Assembly (NCBI GenBank): GCA_035041965.1
Contig: JAPYMA010001212.1
Location: 1 to 64,000, forward strand
Source: Anisakis pegreffii
Taxonomy: Eukaryota > Nematoda > Chromadorea > Rhabditida > Anisakidae
Length of the DNA: 64,000 nucleotides
Direction: 5' to 3'
The position numbers were made by a program, and so were the translations under genes. Below the pieces are notes generated by a model that searched no databases, was not told the DNA's origin, and saw only the letters and a list, made by a program, of their open reading frames with translations. Below are positions 23,501-38,500 of this stretch, one piece after another; positions within the stretch are counted from its first letter, which is position 1; each line of letters begins with the position of its first letter.

Positions 23501-26500
23501 AACCTGGTGTCTTGCTGTTGTTGTTGAGTACTACGAGTAAGTCTAGGCCTTGGTTCAGGTCGGACAGGTGTGATCGCGTTCTTGTTTGAAGCATTTCCTC
23601 CTCCTATCGACCCGGTTGGAGTAGCCTTTTGAGACAACGGAGTCACCGGGGTCTTTGATGCCGGCGATACGCCGTTAGCCGGGTGGGGCCTTGATGGACG
23701 AGAAACGCTGTCTTGAGAAGGCTGCAAAATGGCAGCAGTTAATAACAATTATCTTGAGCTCCTCTTCACACTGCTCATTGGATCCTAGTGAAAAAGTGTC
23801 CCACACACCTGTCGAATTACTCAAAATACAGAAAATTTATTGCTGAAAAATATTTACGAATTCTCAAATCCAGGAATGTGATTGGTAACAGTGAGCGAAC
23901 GAACGCACGAAAATGTAATGTTTAGTGATAACGGAGAGGCATATTTTCAGTATGAAGTGTGTGGGTAATTGCTGCTATTCGAGTGAAGAGACAAATGAAG
24001 GAGGCGTGCTAAGAGTTGCACCTGCATCGGTATTTCATTCGAAAAATTGCTGCAAATGAAAAATTATTCAACTTGATGAATGAGTTCAGAGCATCAAGTC
24101 ATCAATGCGATGAAAAACAAACCGTCTGATCGCATTCTTTTTTGAGATCTTCGAAAATCTGATCCAAATAGTCGATTGCCTCCTTGAATTTACTGCGATT
24201 TTGATGATGTCGAAAACGTGCCTGATCAATCATCTGATCCACTTGTTTGCCGGCCGTATCCAATACACCACCACTGCAAAATCACACCAAAATAATGCTG
24301 TGATCAAACACTCGATTTTTTCGCTCTCACAAAAATAGAACCAACAATCGAAATCAAGAGCCCTCATAAACATAAGAACAAGTTAATGATTGAATGAAAA
24401 AAACACTGATAATGAGCTGCTATTAGTGTCGACATTCTTTTTTTTTCATTCACTGCTCATTCATTCACCTCAGCGAGTGCTAAAACTGCACTCTTTGGGA
24501 ATCATCCACGAAACTAGCACTACAGTTCTAAATTGCCTATACTGATTCGTTCGTAGCACAGAGTTAAAGAAGAATGCGGATCAAATGTGTTAACTAAATA
24601 ATCCATTGGATCATTAAATTTCTTGAGATTATTTCATGACGAATGGGGAAGAAGAGGTAAGCAGAACCACTGAACCGATTACAGAGCGATTGTTATTGTT
24701 CATTCATCGTATCAAAAGTTTCAAAGCAGAATGGAAACCAAAAGAGAAAATGCAAACAATCATCAGAAGATCTGGATAGGGTACAGGAGATTAGTGCTTT
24801 GAGACGTAAAATATCAAGATGATGGTAAGATAAAACTGAAAACGACTACTTTTATATTACTTAAATGACCAAGCTCAGCTTCAGTGAATCGTAAAGAGTG
24901 AACTGACCAAGCGAGTCAGGACTATTCGAGAATTACGATGAGATAAGCGATATTACAATGCGTGATCATCAAAGCAGTTTATCACTGCGCTAACCTATCT
25001 CTACACAATCATTTCGATAACGACTCTGCTCAATCAACAACGTCTAAAAATGTTGACGTTTACTTGGCAAATTCATTTCGGACAGCCGCCTTATGCTACA
25101 GTTCCTCATTGTTGGTGCTGTCAAATGTTATTTTAACATTTCCCTTATCACTACGATATTTTATCATTTGGCTATGTCTAGATCCAGATCTGACAGAATC
25201 TTATCAGCGAAGATAGCTCGGATCAGCAGTCACAAGTGATTCTCGTATGGTCACGAGATGTGAAATGGTTTGACTATCTAATAACTGTGCATATTTTTGA
25301 CGAAATGCTGCTAAAATTAGAAGCGTAAAGTGATACATGCTTGATCACAAGAAATCATGAACAAGTATCAGATGACACTGATAGAAATCATGCGAGTGAT
25401 CGATCATAAAACCGCTGAAACAACGCACAATATCCTCAACTAGGTGAATAAACTGTTATCTAATAGTAAGCAGTGAAGGTCTCGTTGCTTAAATAACATT
25501 TCACTTCATTCACTTAATTGCAATTTCTTGTCTGTACGGGTGGCACAATTGCGTACGAATTATTCAGGAACTAATTAGTTTTCTCATTATGTGAAAAACA
25601 AAGTAATGACGAATCCTTCAACACAACAAACAGATTTCAAATTCCATTTCAATTGTGCTCCCAAATGTGATTAAATTACTTAAAGACTGCAAGGAACCGA
25701 AACTGAAATACCGATAAAGTGATAATAAAACAAAGACCGGCATCGTTAGCCATAATAACCAAACTTTTAACCACATAATCTATTCGATCGTCTAATAACA
25801 TAACTCTGATCTCTTCGGATCGCACAACTTTAACGATGTAAATCATTCGACCTCCTCATTAAAGTCACCGACAAATGTTTAAACCGTTGAGAAGTGGTCT
25901 GATTGAATGGACTGATTGAATGAGCTCAATAAGCTGACTGAAACGTAAAATGTTTACTGATGAATTTGCAACTATCAATGACTATCATTATTTCGATTAT
26001 CACTACTACTGCTATTATCAGCATCATTAAGTTTAGTAACGTATCAATGAGTTAAGAGAAGAGTTACGATGCGTTATACATTCGGTAGCTCTTCGATGAT
26101 GCGCAGCGCAACTTAGGCAAAATAGAATTAATTTTGTGTAAAGTGTGTGAATCGATAAGGATGGATAGCTCTTGAATGAAGATAAATGCGATAAGATGGG
26201 ATATTACTTTCAAAGACATGCTGCTCACTTAATACAACATAAAATTCGTAACAATCACACAATATATATGAACACTTATAGTATTTTACTTAGGTAAACT
26301 AGTACTTATGTTGTCACAGTATGCCGTTCGCTTATATTTGGCCAACAAGAAAATTTCCCTCAGTATCGAGTGCTTGGAAGAAATGTTTCGATCAGAGGCG
26401 CTCACTTCAAACTGATTTAGATGGATTCTCATTCTTTTCAGGCGTGTTGTATTCACTCTCATAACTATTTCATGCGAATATTGTACTATTGATGACTTTT

Positions 26501-29500
26501 TCTCATTCACTTTGTCTCATTTCACTTCACAGTTCAAATCAATTTCTCATTCAGTAGCGTATAGTATTTACTTGATGTGTTGACGAGTGTTGACAGCCGA
26601 AGTCAACAATACAGCCATCGAATACTATTGCTGAACAATATTCAACAATCAAGCGATCATTTATAGAGTGTATTTAATAGAATGAGAATTTGAATTAAAC
26701 TATTGAGTGAAATGAATGAGAAATTAGCAGAAGAGAATAATTTTGGTGATAAAAGTTATGAGAGCGATTGTAACACATCGGAAAAGAATGAAAATCCTTT
26801 AACCAGTGATACTCAGAAAATGAAAAATGTTGCCATCAACTAACCGCATTTACAAATCCGAATTGAGAAACACCATCACAATGATGTTCTCTCATCAAAT
26901 AACTGCACCATCCTCCATTACCCCTTGTCACCTTCAAATTACCCAAAATGGGTAATTTCACCACCTATGAGAACCTCTGTTCTAGATCGTAACGTTTAAT
27001 GCAATTTGATTGACAAGCGATTTGATGGTGATGTTTAATGGGATTTGATTGATACGTCAAATTCGCACAAAAATTCTCATATATCAGCAGCATTCACTAT
27101 CGAATAATTGTTATAACTGACTCTGAACTGAGCTGTTCTAAAAATACTTCGTTGCATTCAACTTGTTTGTTTGTTTTTTTCTGAACACATCTATTTATAT
27201 GCAGCACACACCTTGGTGAATTGCACCAAGCAGCTTGCTTTTGATGTTTACGGGACTTAATCGATTCGAATGAAGTTCGTGAACAATGTTGTAATAACTG
27301 CTTGAAGTGAAGCCGAAATTTTTCCAGTTTTTTTCATTGTTCAACAGAAGAACGTCGTAAAACACTTTTTCGTTGCACCTTTCAAGTGAATGGCAATCAG
27401 TGAAGAGTATTATGAATGAATGCGATTTGAGGAACGAAACAAGATTTTTATGATGAAAGGAGTTCTCGAGAGTGGAAGCATTTTCGGTAAAGTACATAAA
27501 AATCGAGAATATATCTGTCATAAAAATCAACCAGAATGGTGGAACAAATCATTGTGACAGCCAAAAAAAGGGTCTGCGAGACTAGTTGATGAGGTTTACG
27601 AGAGATCAACAAAGATAATATGCAGAATGATTTGAGTCTGCTGAGATATGTTCCCGATATCTGCCAGAAAAAAAAACGTATGCGCTTAGAGGATTTCAGC
27701 ACGGAGTTGTTTTTTTTCACTCTGAAGAGATAATTCATCAAGATGATTGAACGCGGAGTTGTGCAAACTGGCCAATAGACCACATTCTTCAACATATGCT
27801 GGCAATCAAGCCAAACCTCGAATGTCAAATTATCCTTCAAATAAAACATCTGAATGACAGCCTTCTCAAGAGAATTACTCGAATTGACAAGCATTCGGAG
27901 AGACACACTCGTAAACCCGAGAGCCAGCATCCCAAAAATGTCATAAACTTGTTGCTAACGCGTCCAACAACAGAACTGATGTGTTGATAAGTGTGAATTT
28001 TGTAAATTAAGCGATCGGAAAGAGCTGAGCATTAATTAACCTGTTCGTCGAATCAACACTAGTCGACGATAAGCGTCCACTGCTCACCTCGGCACCTTTG
28101 ACGGGTAAATGAGCCGCATAGCGTTCATGCCTTGGATGTTGTGCTGCGGCTGCGGCCGCTTCGAAATTACTCGTAATTGTGCCACCACTACACACTGATA
28201 TATCTGAATGTTTCAAGATAATACTTCTATGCACTTAGCATCAGAGAGGAATTCAAAATGATGAAACTTGCGCTTCGAAAAGCTCAATTTCTTAATAGTC
28301 ATAGAAATTCAGCCAACTGAATGATTTTGAAACATAGCGATTTCTAAAATGGATAAGATGATTGCGAATTGCAACACTCCGACCAAGGGAAAATATTTTC
28401 GAGCATTAAGTTCTTCGGGAAGTTGGAATGTGAGTTGGGAGTAAAAATTGAGGACTACAAGAAAATATCGTGCATAAGGTCAAGTAACTAACTATCAGCT
28501 GAGGAGTGTCGATTACGTGGACGAGCCGGTAACTGCATAGTGACATCGACGGAGGAAATATCCTGAAAATTTGAATGATGCATCCCGAGCAATATCATAT
28601 GGCCACATGAATGCAGTTGATTTCGCTCATTCAATCGTGAAATGATCTGTATGCGCAGATCATTTCACCGATTTCGTCGATGTTATTCGGATAATTATTG
28701 GAAAAAAGGAAAGATGACGAGCGATTCAGGATTGGCGATCGGATTTAATGAAACGAAAGAAATGGAAATCTTCTGATGATGCAGATTCTAGAGTAGGACT
28801 CTGAAACAAATTGATCGAAAAATGGAATGATTACTGAGGCAGAACCTCCCTCACTACGAGCAATGTGAACTAAGGATACTTCCATTAGAAATGAGCATTA
28901 ATAAGACGCGCGATTGCAGTTAATGATGGCAAAAATTCTTCAAGCAAACTAATAAGGTCGAACGACTCCGCCAGGGAGAGCAACATGACGAAGAGGCAAT
29001 GCTAAAGCACATATGCACTCGTCGTTCATCTCGACAATCTTAAAACGAAGTCAAAAAACTGCCGTCAAATACACCACAGCTGTTTAAATGACTCGACCAC
29101 AACGGAACTGTGCAATTCGTGGAGGAATAAACTAGGCGACTATAATAAACTAGGCGAATGCATTTATTTCTAACGATCTTTTGCAAAATGAAATTTCTGG
29201 CTTAATTGTACGAAACCTCAAAACGTTCACAGCAAATGCGATGTAATTGAAGATTCTCATTTTACATCCACATTTTACTATGTGGATGATCGGATCAAAA
29301 ACATTTAATCCATGACTCAAGAAACGATCTATTATAGATCTATTCAACAAATCGAAATGATTCATAAGGAGATTTGTTAACAAAATCAAACTTGAACAAC
29401 GATATACGATCGACTGGTTCTCGTTTCCTTTATGAAAAGCTATTCGAAATGAAAGTCAGCGATAAATTTACCATAAAATTATGTGCTGTCGAAACAGCTG

Positions 29501-32500
29501 ATAGTTGACTAAACCACAAGATTTTGAATAAACAATAAAAGATGTAAGAAAGAATATCAGATAAGCTCTACTGCGAAGCTGCCACAAATTGCTATTTACT
29601 CTGTCAGCAGCAATTAGAGCATATGTTAGAGCCAGTAAGCCTTACTCACTTCTCGAATTTGATTCAGTTAGCAATGAGCGTGTGTGAAGGAATAGAGCCG
29701 ATAGATATTGCTTAAGTTGAGTTGAAGTTGTAAGATCATAAGACTGACAATATCAGTCATTGATCATAGTTCAGTTGAAATAACACAATGATAATTCACT
29801 CGATATCACTCAATAATTCACTCAGCACCTATACAACAGCAACAAGAACAATGATTATGAGATGAGCATGGCAAAAATACTCAATAGCAATATATCAGCG
29901 CTGAAAATACTCGCAATATCAAATCTGTCTCATTGAGAACGCGTTAATCCGTTTCATTTCATCAATTTCGCCCTTTTTATGCCGCATTTCTGTCGAATTG
30001 AACAAATATTTGCTTGTTTCATCATCCAAACAGAATAATGCTTTTGCTTTTCACGATTGTTTTGCCACATCACAGCATTACAACAATTCCCATTGAACAA
30101 GCAAGGTTCATCCGCATTTGTTGTCAAACTATTCCGTTGAATTAATTCAATTTCAAATCACACTGATCTATCGTATAGGCTGATCATATTGTTGTCAATC
30201 GTTTTAAACTTTAGTGCGATTTTTAAGAGACAAATTTGTGATATGGATCATCTCATAAGGCTGAAGGCTGCTTTCACGTTTTCTTCTTGGGCTTGACATT
30301 TTTCATAAATATAACGAAACTCTATTTTAAGGAGCCAAAGAGGATCAGAAAAAAAAACTAACGTCTACAGCCTGAACATCACTTTCGGATAGCTGAGAAT
30401 TCGCTGAAGCGTTTGACGAATTTCTAAGACTATGAGCCTGTTTCTGCATTCGTTCTTCGAATGGTGATCGGGGCACATCGAATACGAACGTTGGCTTGAT
30501 CGTTAGAGACTGGGCACGTTGACTCCTGAATCTGCGATCATCAAATGAAATTTCGAAATAAAATTGAACCAGAAACGATCACTTCAAACAATCTCTACAT
30601 GCCAAAAGCTTCTGCGGTGCAAAAACATTGCGAAATTCTAAAATATTGCCGTCACAAACTCGTGCTAAATTTAAGGAATCGTAATCAGTTCTGCGAGAAT
30701 ATTTACGAGTGAAACGAGTGAAGGAACCTGTTCAATTGACTCGGTTTCAGTCCTTGATAACTGGCCGCTAGCATTTGTTCACCATACGAGAGTAGGTCAA
30801 GCATTTTGCTGTTGTCACGTTTCGGCGGTTCAGGTGGCGTTTTCGATGTGGGCTCAGCACTGTTCAATCGTGATCGATTCGGTGCCGTGATCAGGGGCAG
30901 ATTTCTGGTTGACTCATAGACACGTACTGAAATTGTAAGCAAACAGCTTAAAATTTGTTTGTTTTAGTCTGAATTAACTTTCAACTCAAAGTTAAAAGCC
31001 AAATTGTGGTATTGTATTGCATGAATGAATGAAAGAGCATAATAATATTTCGAGATCACTTTTCGATGCGTCATGATCAGAAATAAAATCTCACGTTGAG
31101 CAGCGACATCACTGATAGTGGCATTGTATAGCTAACGATTGTATTGGCTGGCCAGATCGCATGTTTCAGTGCTAATGAACTACGAATGTTACCACCACAA
31201 AACAATTTTTACAAAAAAATGAAAGAACGAACCAGCTGAGGCAGGCACAAGCTCGGAGACCGTCGAAAGGCATGGTGAACAGCGTAGACTCTCTTCAGAT
31301 TCCACAATTGGTGGTTCACTGTGTAGGCGCTCGAAACGATTTTTGTTAGCACGTCGATTCACGTACTCTTCGAGAACGGATCGATCCGGAAGGACCAAAT
31401 GCTTCTTACTATCCTGTAAATACGGACCCACTTATCGCAAACACAACACTCATTATCTCAGATACATCAATCACTCAGACGATCAAACGCATCCAACTAA
31501 TCACGTTCAACAAATTTCAATATTGTTGCTGCAAGAACAAGAGCTCGAGCTTTTGCGAGAATTCAAACTGAAAACTGGATGGTCCTGACAATCCAAACAA
31601 GAAGGATCCAAAATCCAAATTCATTGACTCACTTTCAAAATTCTCATTCCTCATGCAATCGATCGTTCATTGATTCGTATCGTAAGGAAAAACAATGAGA
31701 AATTGAATAAGTTTGCAGAATCATACAGGATCATGACCAACTAATACACACACAGAACTACTGGAAAGACTGATACTGACTGATGCTGACCAGCCGAGGA
31801 GATGCAAGCTTAATAAGTGTAATAAGATTATCTGGTCGTCAGCGTGGAATCTGATCCTGCGGAATATCCCGGGCCATTGAAATTAAAGAACATGAGCTGT
31901 TGTTGTTGTGTGCTAGGCACTAATCTTAACAGACAGACAGTCAAAAGTGTAATACATATGAATTTATTGCCTTACAGATACGGCAATTAACGAAAGCTTC
32001 TTCGATTGTTTCGCTTCAGATCAAATGGCATGAACAAGAGCATAGTAGCTGAATTCTTTTCCGATTGAGAGATTGAACACGATTTTTCCTAATTGTAAAG
32101 ACTTCCTCTCGCTTAACGTAATCTTGAGGTGCTCGTGAAAATTTCTGGAGGTGCCGTCCTCTATTCACATAACCAATTGCTTAATTACTCTCACTGGCTA
32201 ATTATAGGTGACCTGGGAATTTTTTAACCGAACCGAAAATTTTCAGTCAGAATGATCTTGGAGTCTTCAAATGCACGCTTGTGAGAAATTACACTGTTTA
32301 GCGAGAATTTTTTGCATCAATAACCACACCACTCCTTAGTGAGAATCTAATTGATTTAGCAAACTACTACTGCAATTGAACTCATTGAATGTTTCAGCGA
32401 CATTTCCTCAAATATTTCACTGAAATGTATTCATTGCATCATGATTACTGCATTACTTTTTGTCAACGTTCTCCTTCAATTTTGCAAAATTGGCCTCATT

Positions 32501-35500
32501 TAATCAAGTACGTACGTTTACTAAGCACCATCACAGCAAACTAAACAAATACTCCTCAAAACTAAGGCACTTACAGTAAAAAAATATACTTCTCCAGTCT
32601 TCGCACGATATTGTTGTCGGAAAACTTGTTGAGTGTAAACTAACCTATCAACTGAAGTAATCAACTTCTTAGGATAAATGAGCCCAATTTATTTCATTTG
32701 AAAGTATAAAAATGCGCTTATGATACATACTTCGTTCCAAAAGAATGCATAAATTCCTCTCCAAACAATTCAAGATGCGTTCTCATACTCAAACCTTCTC
32801 CATTACCAAAATACACCTAATTCTCAAGTACCCATCGTCTTCGAGTTGAATATATATTGCAATTTTCTCGCGTAGCACTTCAGACATTGATAGCTTTCAA
32901 GTATCAAACGACAATTCGTCGCATTCAACAAAAGTTGTTTCACGATGAAACATATATGGGATCTGAACAATTCAATATGATTCGATGATTTAGAGACCCC
33001 TGACGACTGTTCCTCCTTACCTCATCGTTCGTGAGTTGAGTTGCAGAGGTTCGTCGCCTCCAAATGGGTACTGGTTCGTCGGATTTCCTCAGTTGATCGA
33101 GTACGACCGAAGCGAGCGATTCACTTCGTTGCCTCGAATCAAGCTGAAATTAAAGAAGACATTTGCTAATGCCAAATTTCCGAAGCATGTGCAGCTTGAA
33201 GATTGATATTTGAAGTGATGTGATTCGTGAGCATTCGATCCAAAACAACAAATCATAGATCAAATGCAATGTAAGATTACAACTGTTAAATGAAACGAAA
33301 ATGGTGACCTGACCGTCTGTAAAGAATATCTTCGAATAAGCATTCTGCTCAATTTATTCTAAACACCTAGCAGTTCGTGAATAGTGGTAGCAGTGGCTTG
33401 AATAATCAGATTACAAGGATGTTGAATCGAATGAAAACAATTATGAAAGGAGTTCACGAACTGATTCACATGTTTGGACATAAATATTTTTGTGCAAACA
33501 TAAGGCATTGTGGACATCTTAAATGTATAATTCATTTTGCTTTTCGACAATCTTTTTGCTCTATTTTTCTCGGGTCTCAAACTTCCTCTATCCACTCAAC
33601 ACTAAAAAAACGAACGCAACACATTGATGCTCTTAATGCCTTTAAAATAAACTATACAAGAGCTCAAAACCGATTGAAAATCGTCGACTTGGAAGTGCTT
33701 CCGAAGTCAACTTTTTCCACTTCCGCAAACAATCTTTTATATATTCAATTCAGTGTCTGTTGACTAAATGGGCACAGTTTGAATTGATATGTTTGATAAA
33801 TAGTGCGCTGCTCAGTGGAGGGAGGATTCATTCTGAAGGATAAGATCGTTTTTATATCGATTAAAACAGCGAACTTTCAGAGGATCTTGTGAATGAGAAG
33901 AAAAAAACTGCGTAAACAAAGACTAAACCCTTGGGATGTATCCGAATCATCTCAACCAGAAGAAAGCCCCTCTTAGAAGCTGAGGAAAATGGAAGGAACA
34001 GGTAATCGGACTCATCATACCTGATGTTGACTAGTTTTTTGTGCATCAAGATCGCATACAGTCTGATCAAGCCGACTCTTTTCTTCCTCGATTATTAATG
34101 TTTGATCATTAATAATAGTCGGTAATGATGGCCTACAAATAAAGTTCTTCTTAAAATAAATCAGATCATTGATTCATAATACAGATTAAGATGTGTGCAT
34201 TCGAATTTCAGGAATCATCAAACAGATTGTTGTCTCAATAATTTAACAATCCATTACTGTGGAATGAGGCGAACTCATATGCATATATGTGCGGTACATA
34301 CGAGTATCGGATGCATAATATTGCTTCGTTCTATATTTTGCACTAACTGCCCATAAATATGTCGGCGGATTTTCATGCGGTTTGGTAGTGTGAAGAGGAC
34401 GCTTGTGAATCTTCTTCTTCACGGTTCAACTCTGCGTATCATGAAGCATAAAAATGCGGAATATCCCCTTCCGGAACTTATTACTGCTGAACTTTGATTA
34501 CTTGTTTCCCTGACAGATAGTTCGGAAACCCGCTTGCTGTTGATTACAGACAGGGGACTTGAAATCTCAGAATGCGGTGTGAATTTCATAAAATCGAACG
34601 CAACGATAACTGGGTTTGTGTTTTGCTTGCCAGAGAAAGACAGTGAAAGCATTTCAAATTGTCACTAACATCGATTGCCGTTTAGGCTTTGATGGTGTTG
34701 CACGTAAACGTCGCCTACATCGATAATAATTTTGTCCTACTATCGGAGAGGACACAATACTTATCTGAAATTTTCGTACACCTTAGGGAATGGCCGCGTT
34801 GAGACTGCTACAGGTTGTCGTCTCATTTGAATAAGAGCCACTCAACATTCAATGCATGAAATCATCACATCCACTCAAATACAATGCAAAGTGCAATCAA
34901 TTAACAGTCCTCAAAACTGAAATGTTTTCTTCGAAATGAACAGTTGACTGCACGAAAAAAAAGAAACTCTAAATCGACTGTGGACATTACCGTTGATTTT
35001 TCCGTCGTGAACGAATCAACTTATCGCATCATCAAGCGAAATCTTACGTTTAGCATAGCCAAAGCAGAAGACATTCAAGGAATCGATAAATACCAGTAAG
35101 CAAATATAATGGCAAAACTTCGTCGAAGCAATTGAAGAATTTTTGTTATAGATCAATAAATGATCAAAACTGATGATTGTGATCAGTAAAATCAGAGAAT
35201 TTGAGGATATTTCAATGAACCTTAGGGTTGTTACAATGAAATGTTAGCAAAGTAGTGGAGAGGTGCGGATATTTCGCATTGAATAAGAGACTAAGCGAGC
35301 AAGATTTATAATTGTAATAATTGCCGTTTTTTTGACTTACAGTACAAATGCTCTTCGAATGTGAACTACTACCTGTGTGGTGGTGTGGCTATGTGGTTAT
35401 TCGGTTTTAATGTTGAACGGTTTGCACAAAACGCGATTTTTACACGCAACAAAACATCAGCGATAATCGCAAACACATGTACACGTTCGTTTCTGTTGCG

Positions 35501-38500
35501 TATTGTTGTGTACGTATGAACGAACATAAAAACATTTCGAGAATACAACCTAAGATATTGCACAGAAAAAGAACTGATGCAAAGAAAATCACATCAGCAG
35601 CAATCTCGATAACGATCTCAATTAACAGACGTCTCATCAGCAAAAAGCAAAAACACAATCAAATAGCCTCAAGAATGCACTGCGAAAACGCTGGCCATCT
35701 TCAATGCACAGAGCAGTCGGCAATTAAATCATTTAATGAGGCTCTATGAAATCTTAAAACACAGTTAGCCACCGATTCTCACCACCGATCATAGCGGCGG
35801 CGGGATGTTTAAAGAATCGGGAAACCATTATACTTCTCATGAATTCATTGTCGTATGTATCAGTCAAAGACATTCCAGCATTCGATAGGACTATGGAGAT
35901 TCAGAATGTGGCAAAATGAATGATTTTAATTAGTGAGTAGTCACCTGTGCAGCACCAGACATCGCATAGTCTTTTTTGGTAAGGGCTTGTTGAATAGCGG
36001 CAACTGAAGTAGACGGTTGCTTTGTGGTGAAACAACAGCTCGCGAATAGTTTCCTGAAAACAAATTTGGGCAAATTAAACAGTTTCCTGAAAGAAAAAAT
36101 TGTGATCTCATGAACGACTGATTAATTGCATTGGATGGAACAGATCAACTATTGTTTCCGATCAAACAATGACGAACAGAATGGCTGCTTATGAAGTAGG
36201 CTGCTTATGAAGGTGATTGAGATAAGATCCTTTGCATAGTAATCATCATCAATTGATACAACTTTCTATGAAGTGATCATTCATACGGGCTAACTGCTCA
36301 ATCGGCTAATTGGCTCTTTCTGCGGTTCTACGAATATCTCAGCGATTAGTTCGAGCGAATGATAAAAGAAGCGAATATATATTCGTAGACGAGAAGCTAG
36401 GCTCACAGCTATAATAGCCAGCCATGCCCTAAGGCATTGCTCACTTCAGCAGTTAACTTTTACTCATTATCAATGCTTTTGCAGCAGCAATAAACGAATA
36501 GTGTTCTGAGTTGTTTTTTTTCAAATGTTTCGTTACTCGAGAATGCTTTTGTTGTTGCTGCTGCTGCTGCTGCTGTGCTTCATACCTAAATCTTGCTCTC
36601 ATTTCATCGTGGATGCAGGCAGCAAGCAAATCGATAACGATTAGCAAAACACATTATGACATAATTCATTACAGGTTCAACAACAAAACAGATCCGATGT
36701 ATTTTCCATCCAGAGAATTGTGTTCACAAGCTGGTACTATCCATCAAATCCATCAAATGCGACCAGCAACTCATACGTGCAAGTTTTACGTGAAATACGA
36801 TCTGTGGCCTATAAAAACCACCACTCCAAGAATTCAACTGACTGCACACAAAATTCCAGTCGTTTAGAACGTATCACTTTTTTTTGTATAATCGTTCTCT
36901 ATTTACTTTTGCAAAAATCTAAGTCGTCGACATTCACTCAATCAACTCGAAGCAATTCCACACAATCATCAATTTTGCAAGCACTGAAACTTTTTTGTGG
37001 ATTTCTCTCAGCTGCATGAAAAAGAGATGCGTGTGTGTGATAGTTCGTCTCGTTTAAAACTTTAAATTTTTTTTAAAAACTTCATCATGACTGGACCAAG
37101 TGAACAACTAGAAATGGAGCAGGTAATTGATCCTATATAACCAATACAACCTACTTAAGAATTTTTATGTGTTTTGATTGTTTGAACAATGTGAGAAGTA
37201 GGACTCTTGCGATGCGATATCGCTAAGAGATTGTTGACTTATAGAAATCGATAAAGTTGATTTCATTTCTGAATTTACCATCATCAATCATTGTTAATAT
37301 CGATTCAAAAGATTCTTCTAAATGCACCCACTCCCCTAACCTCAAATAGCACCAAAAAGAGTCTATTCTAAATTGCCAGAATGCTTATTGTGATGTCCTC
37401 CACAGATAAAGATCATTGAAACAAAACAATCATGAATTAGGTAAAAAGTAACTATTGTAAATAAAAGTTGAACAATACGTAAGAGGTACTTTAAGAAGAC
37501 TTTGTTGGCTAGTACATCAATTCTGATTATTCATATTTGTTATGAAATGTGTTGAGATACGACGCAAAGAAGATCTAACAAAGAGGTGCAGTGACAATGA
37601 AAAGCAAACACGAAATGAAACTTCTTCAGAAGCAGAGAAAAGCTTTCAGCATCATCAAAAATACCAATATATAATGCAGAACACATTCCGAGATAATACT
37701 ACTTCCAACTTATCGCTCGCTCGCAACTCCGAATTGCTCTAATTAACTGATCAAAACACATCGAACGAGTAGTCTTTTAGGATCGAAACTTAACTAAACG
37801 ACTAGATTCAGGGTGGATATGAGATGCACTGAATTCTGCCATTATCGAAAGTGCATGAAAGCTAAACAAAATTATGCGAACTGTCAAGATGCATGTGATC
37901 AACTACATATTGTGAAATCCTTGTGATGTAATAGAAAATCATGAAGACAACGAATTGCAAACACACAAATAAATTCATCGGGTAGTTAAGTAGTGTGTTT
38001 GCACGCCATTGGACTAAGGCAAATCAAACGAATGAATAATTGCTGGTAAAGTGAGAAATGTGATCTGTAATCAATTTTCAGCTGCACACAACTGGTTCTT
38101 CCTCCATTTCATCGGTGAGGCGATAAATTCAAATTCCATTTTAATGAGACCTCATCTCCTCCTCAGCATTCCAAACACACCACCTCTAAATTGCTTCTTA
38201 CCTAATAATTTCAATATGTGTGTGTGTTTGGATTATGTCTGCGTCACACTTATTCGAAGATAATTGAGCGGCCAATTGAATGGACGAAAGAAATTGTTCG
38301 GTTTAAGATTTTATATTTTAGATTTAGTTTCAGAGAAATTCCTTTCAGAAAGATAAATTTAATTGCTGGGCTGCAACAAAAATCTGGAATTTGCACCGCG
38401 AAAAGCTCTTCATTCACCTCTTTCAATCGTCAACAAAGGGAATGAATGATCAATAAAATGGAAAAAAATGATCCAATGGTCATTCCGTATTTCATCAACC

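Noticed and set aside
34419..34652. Possible extra exon between exons 18 and 19
   Set aside because: Exon 18 (GTTAGT donor at 34669) joins exon 19 in phase without it, and no donor in this frame yields the needed phase 2. An alternative exon cannot be excluded.
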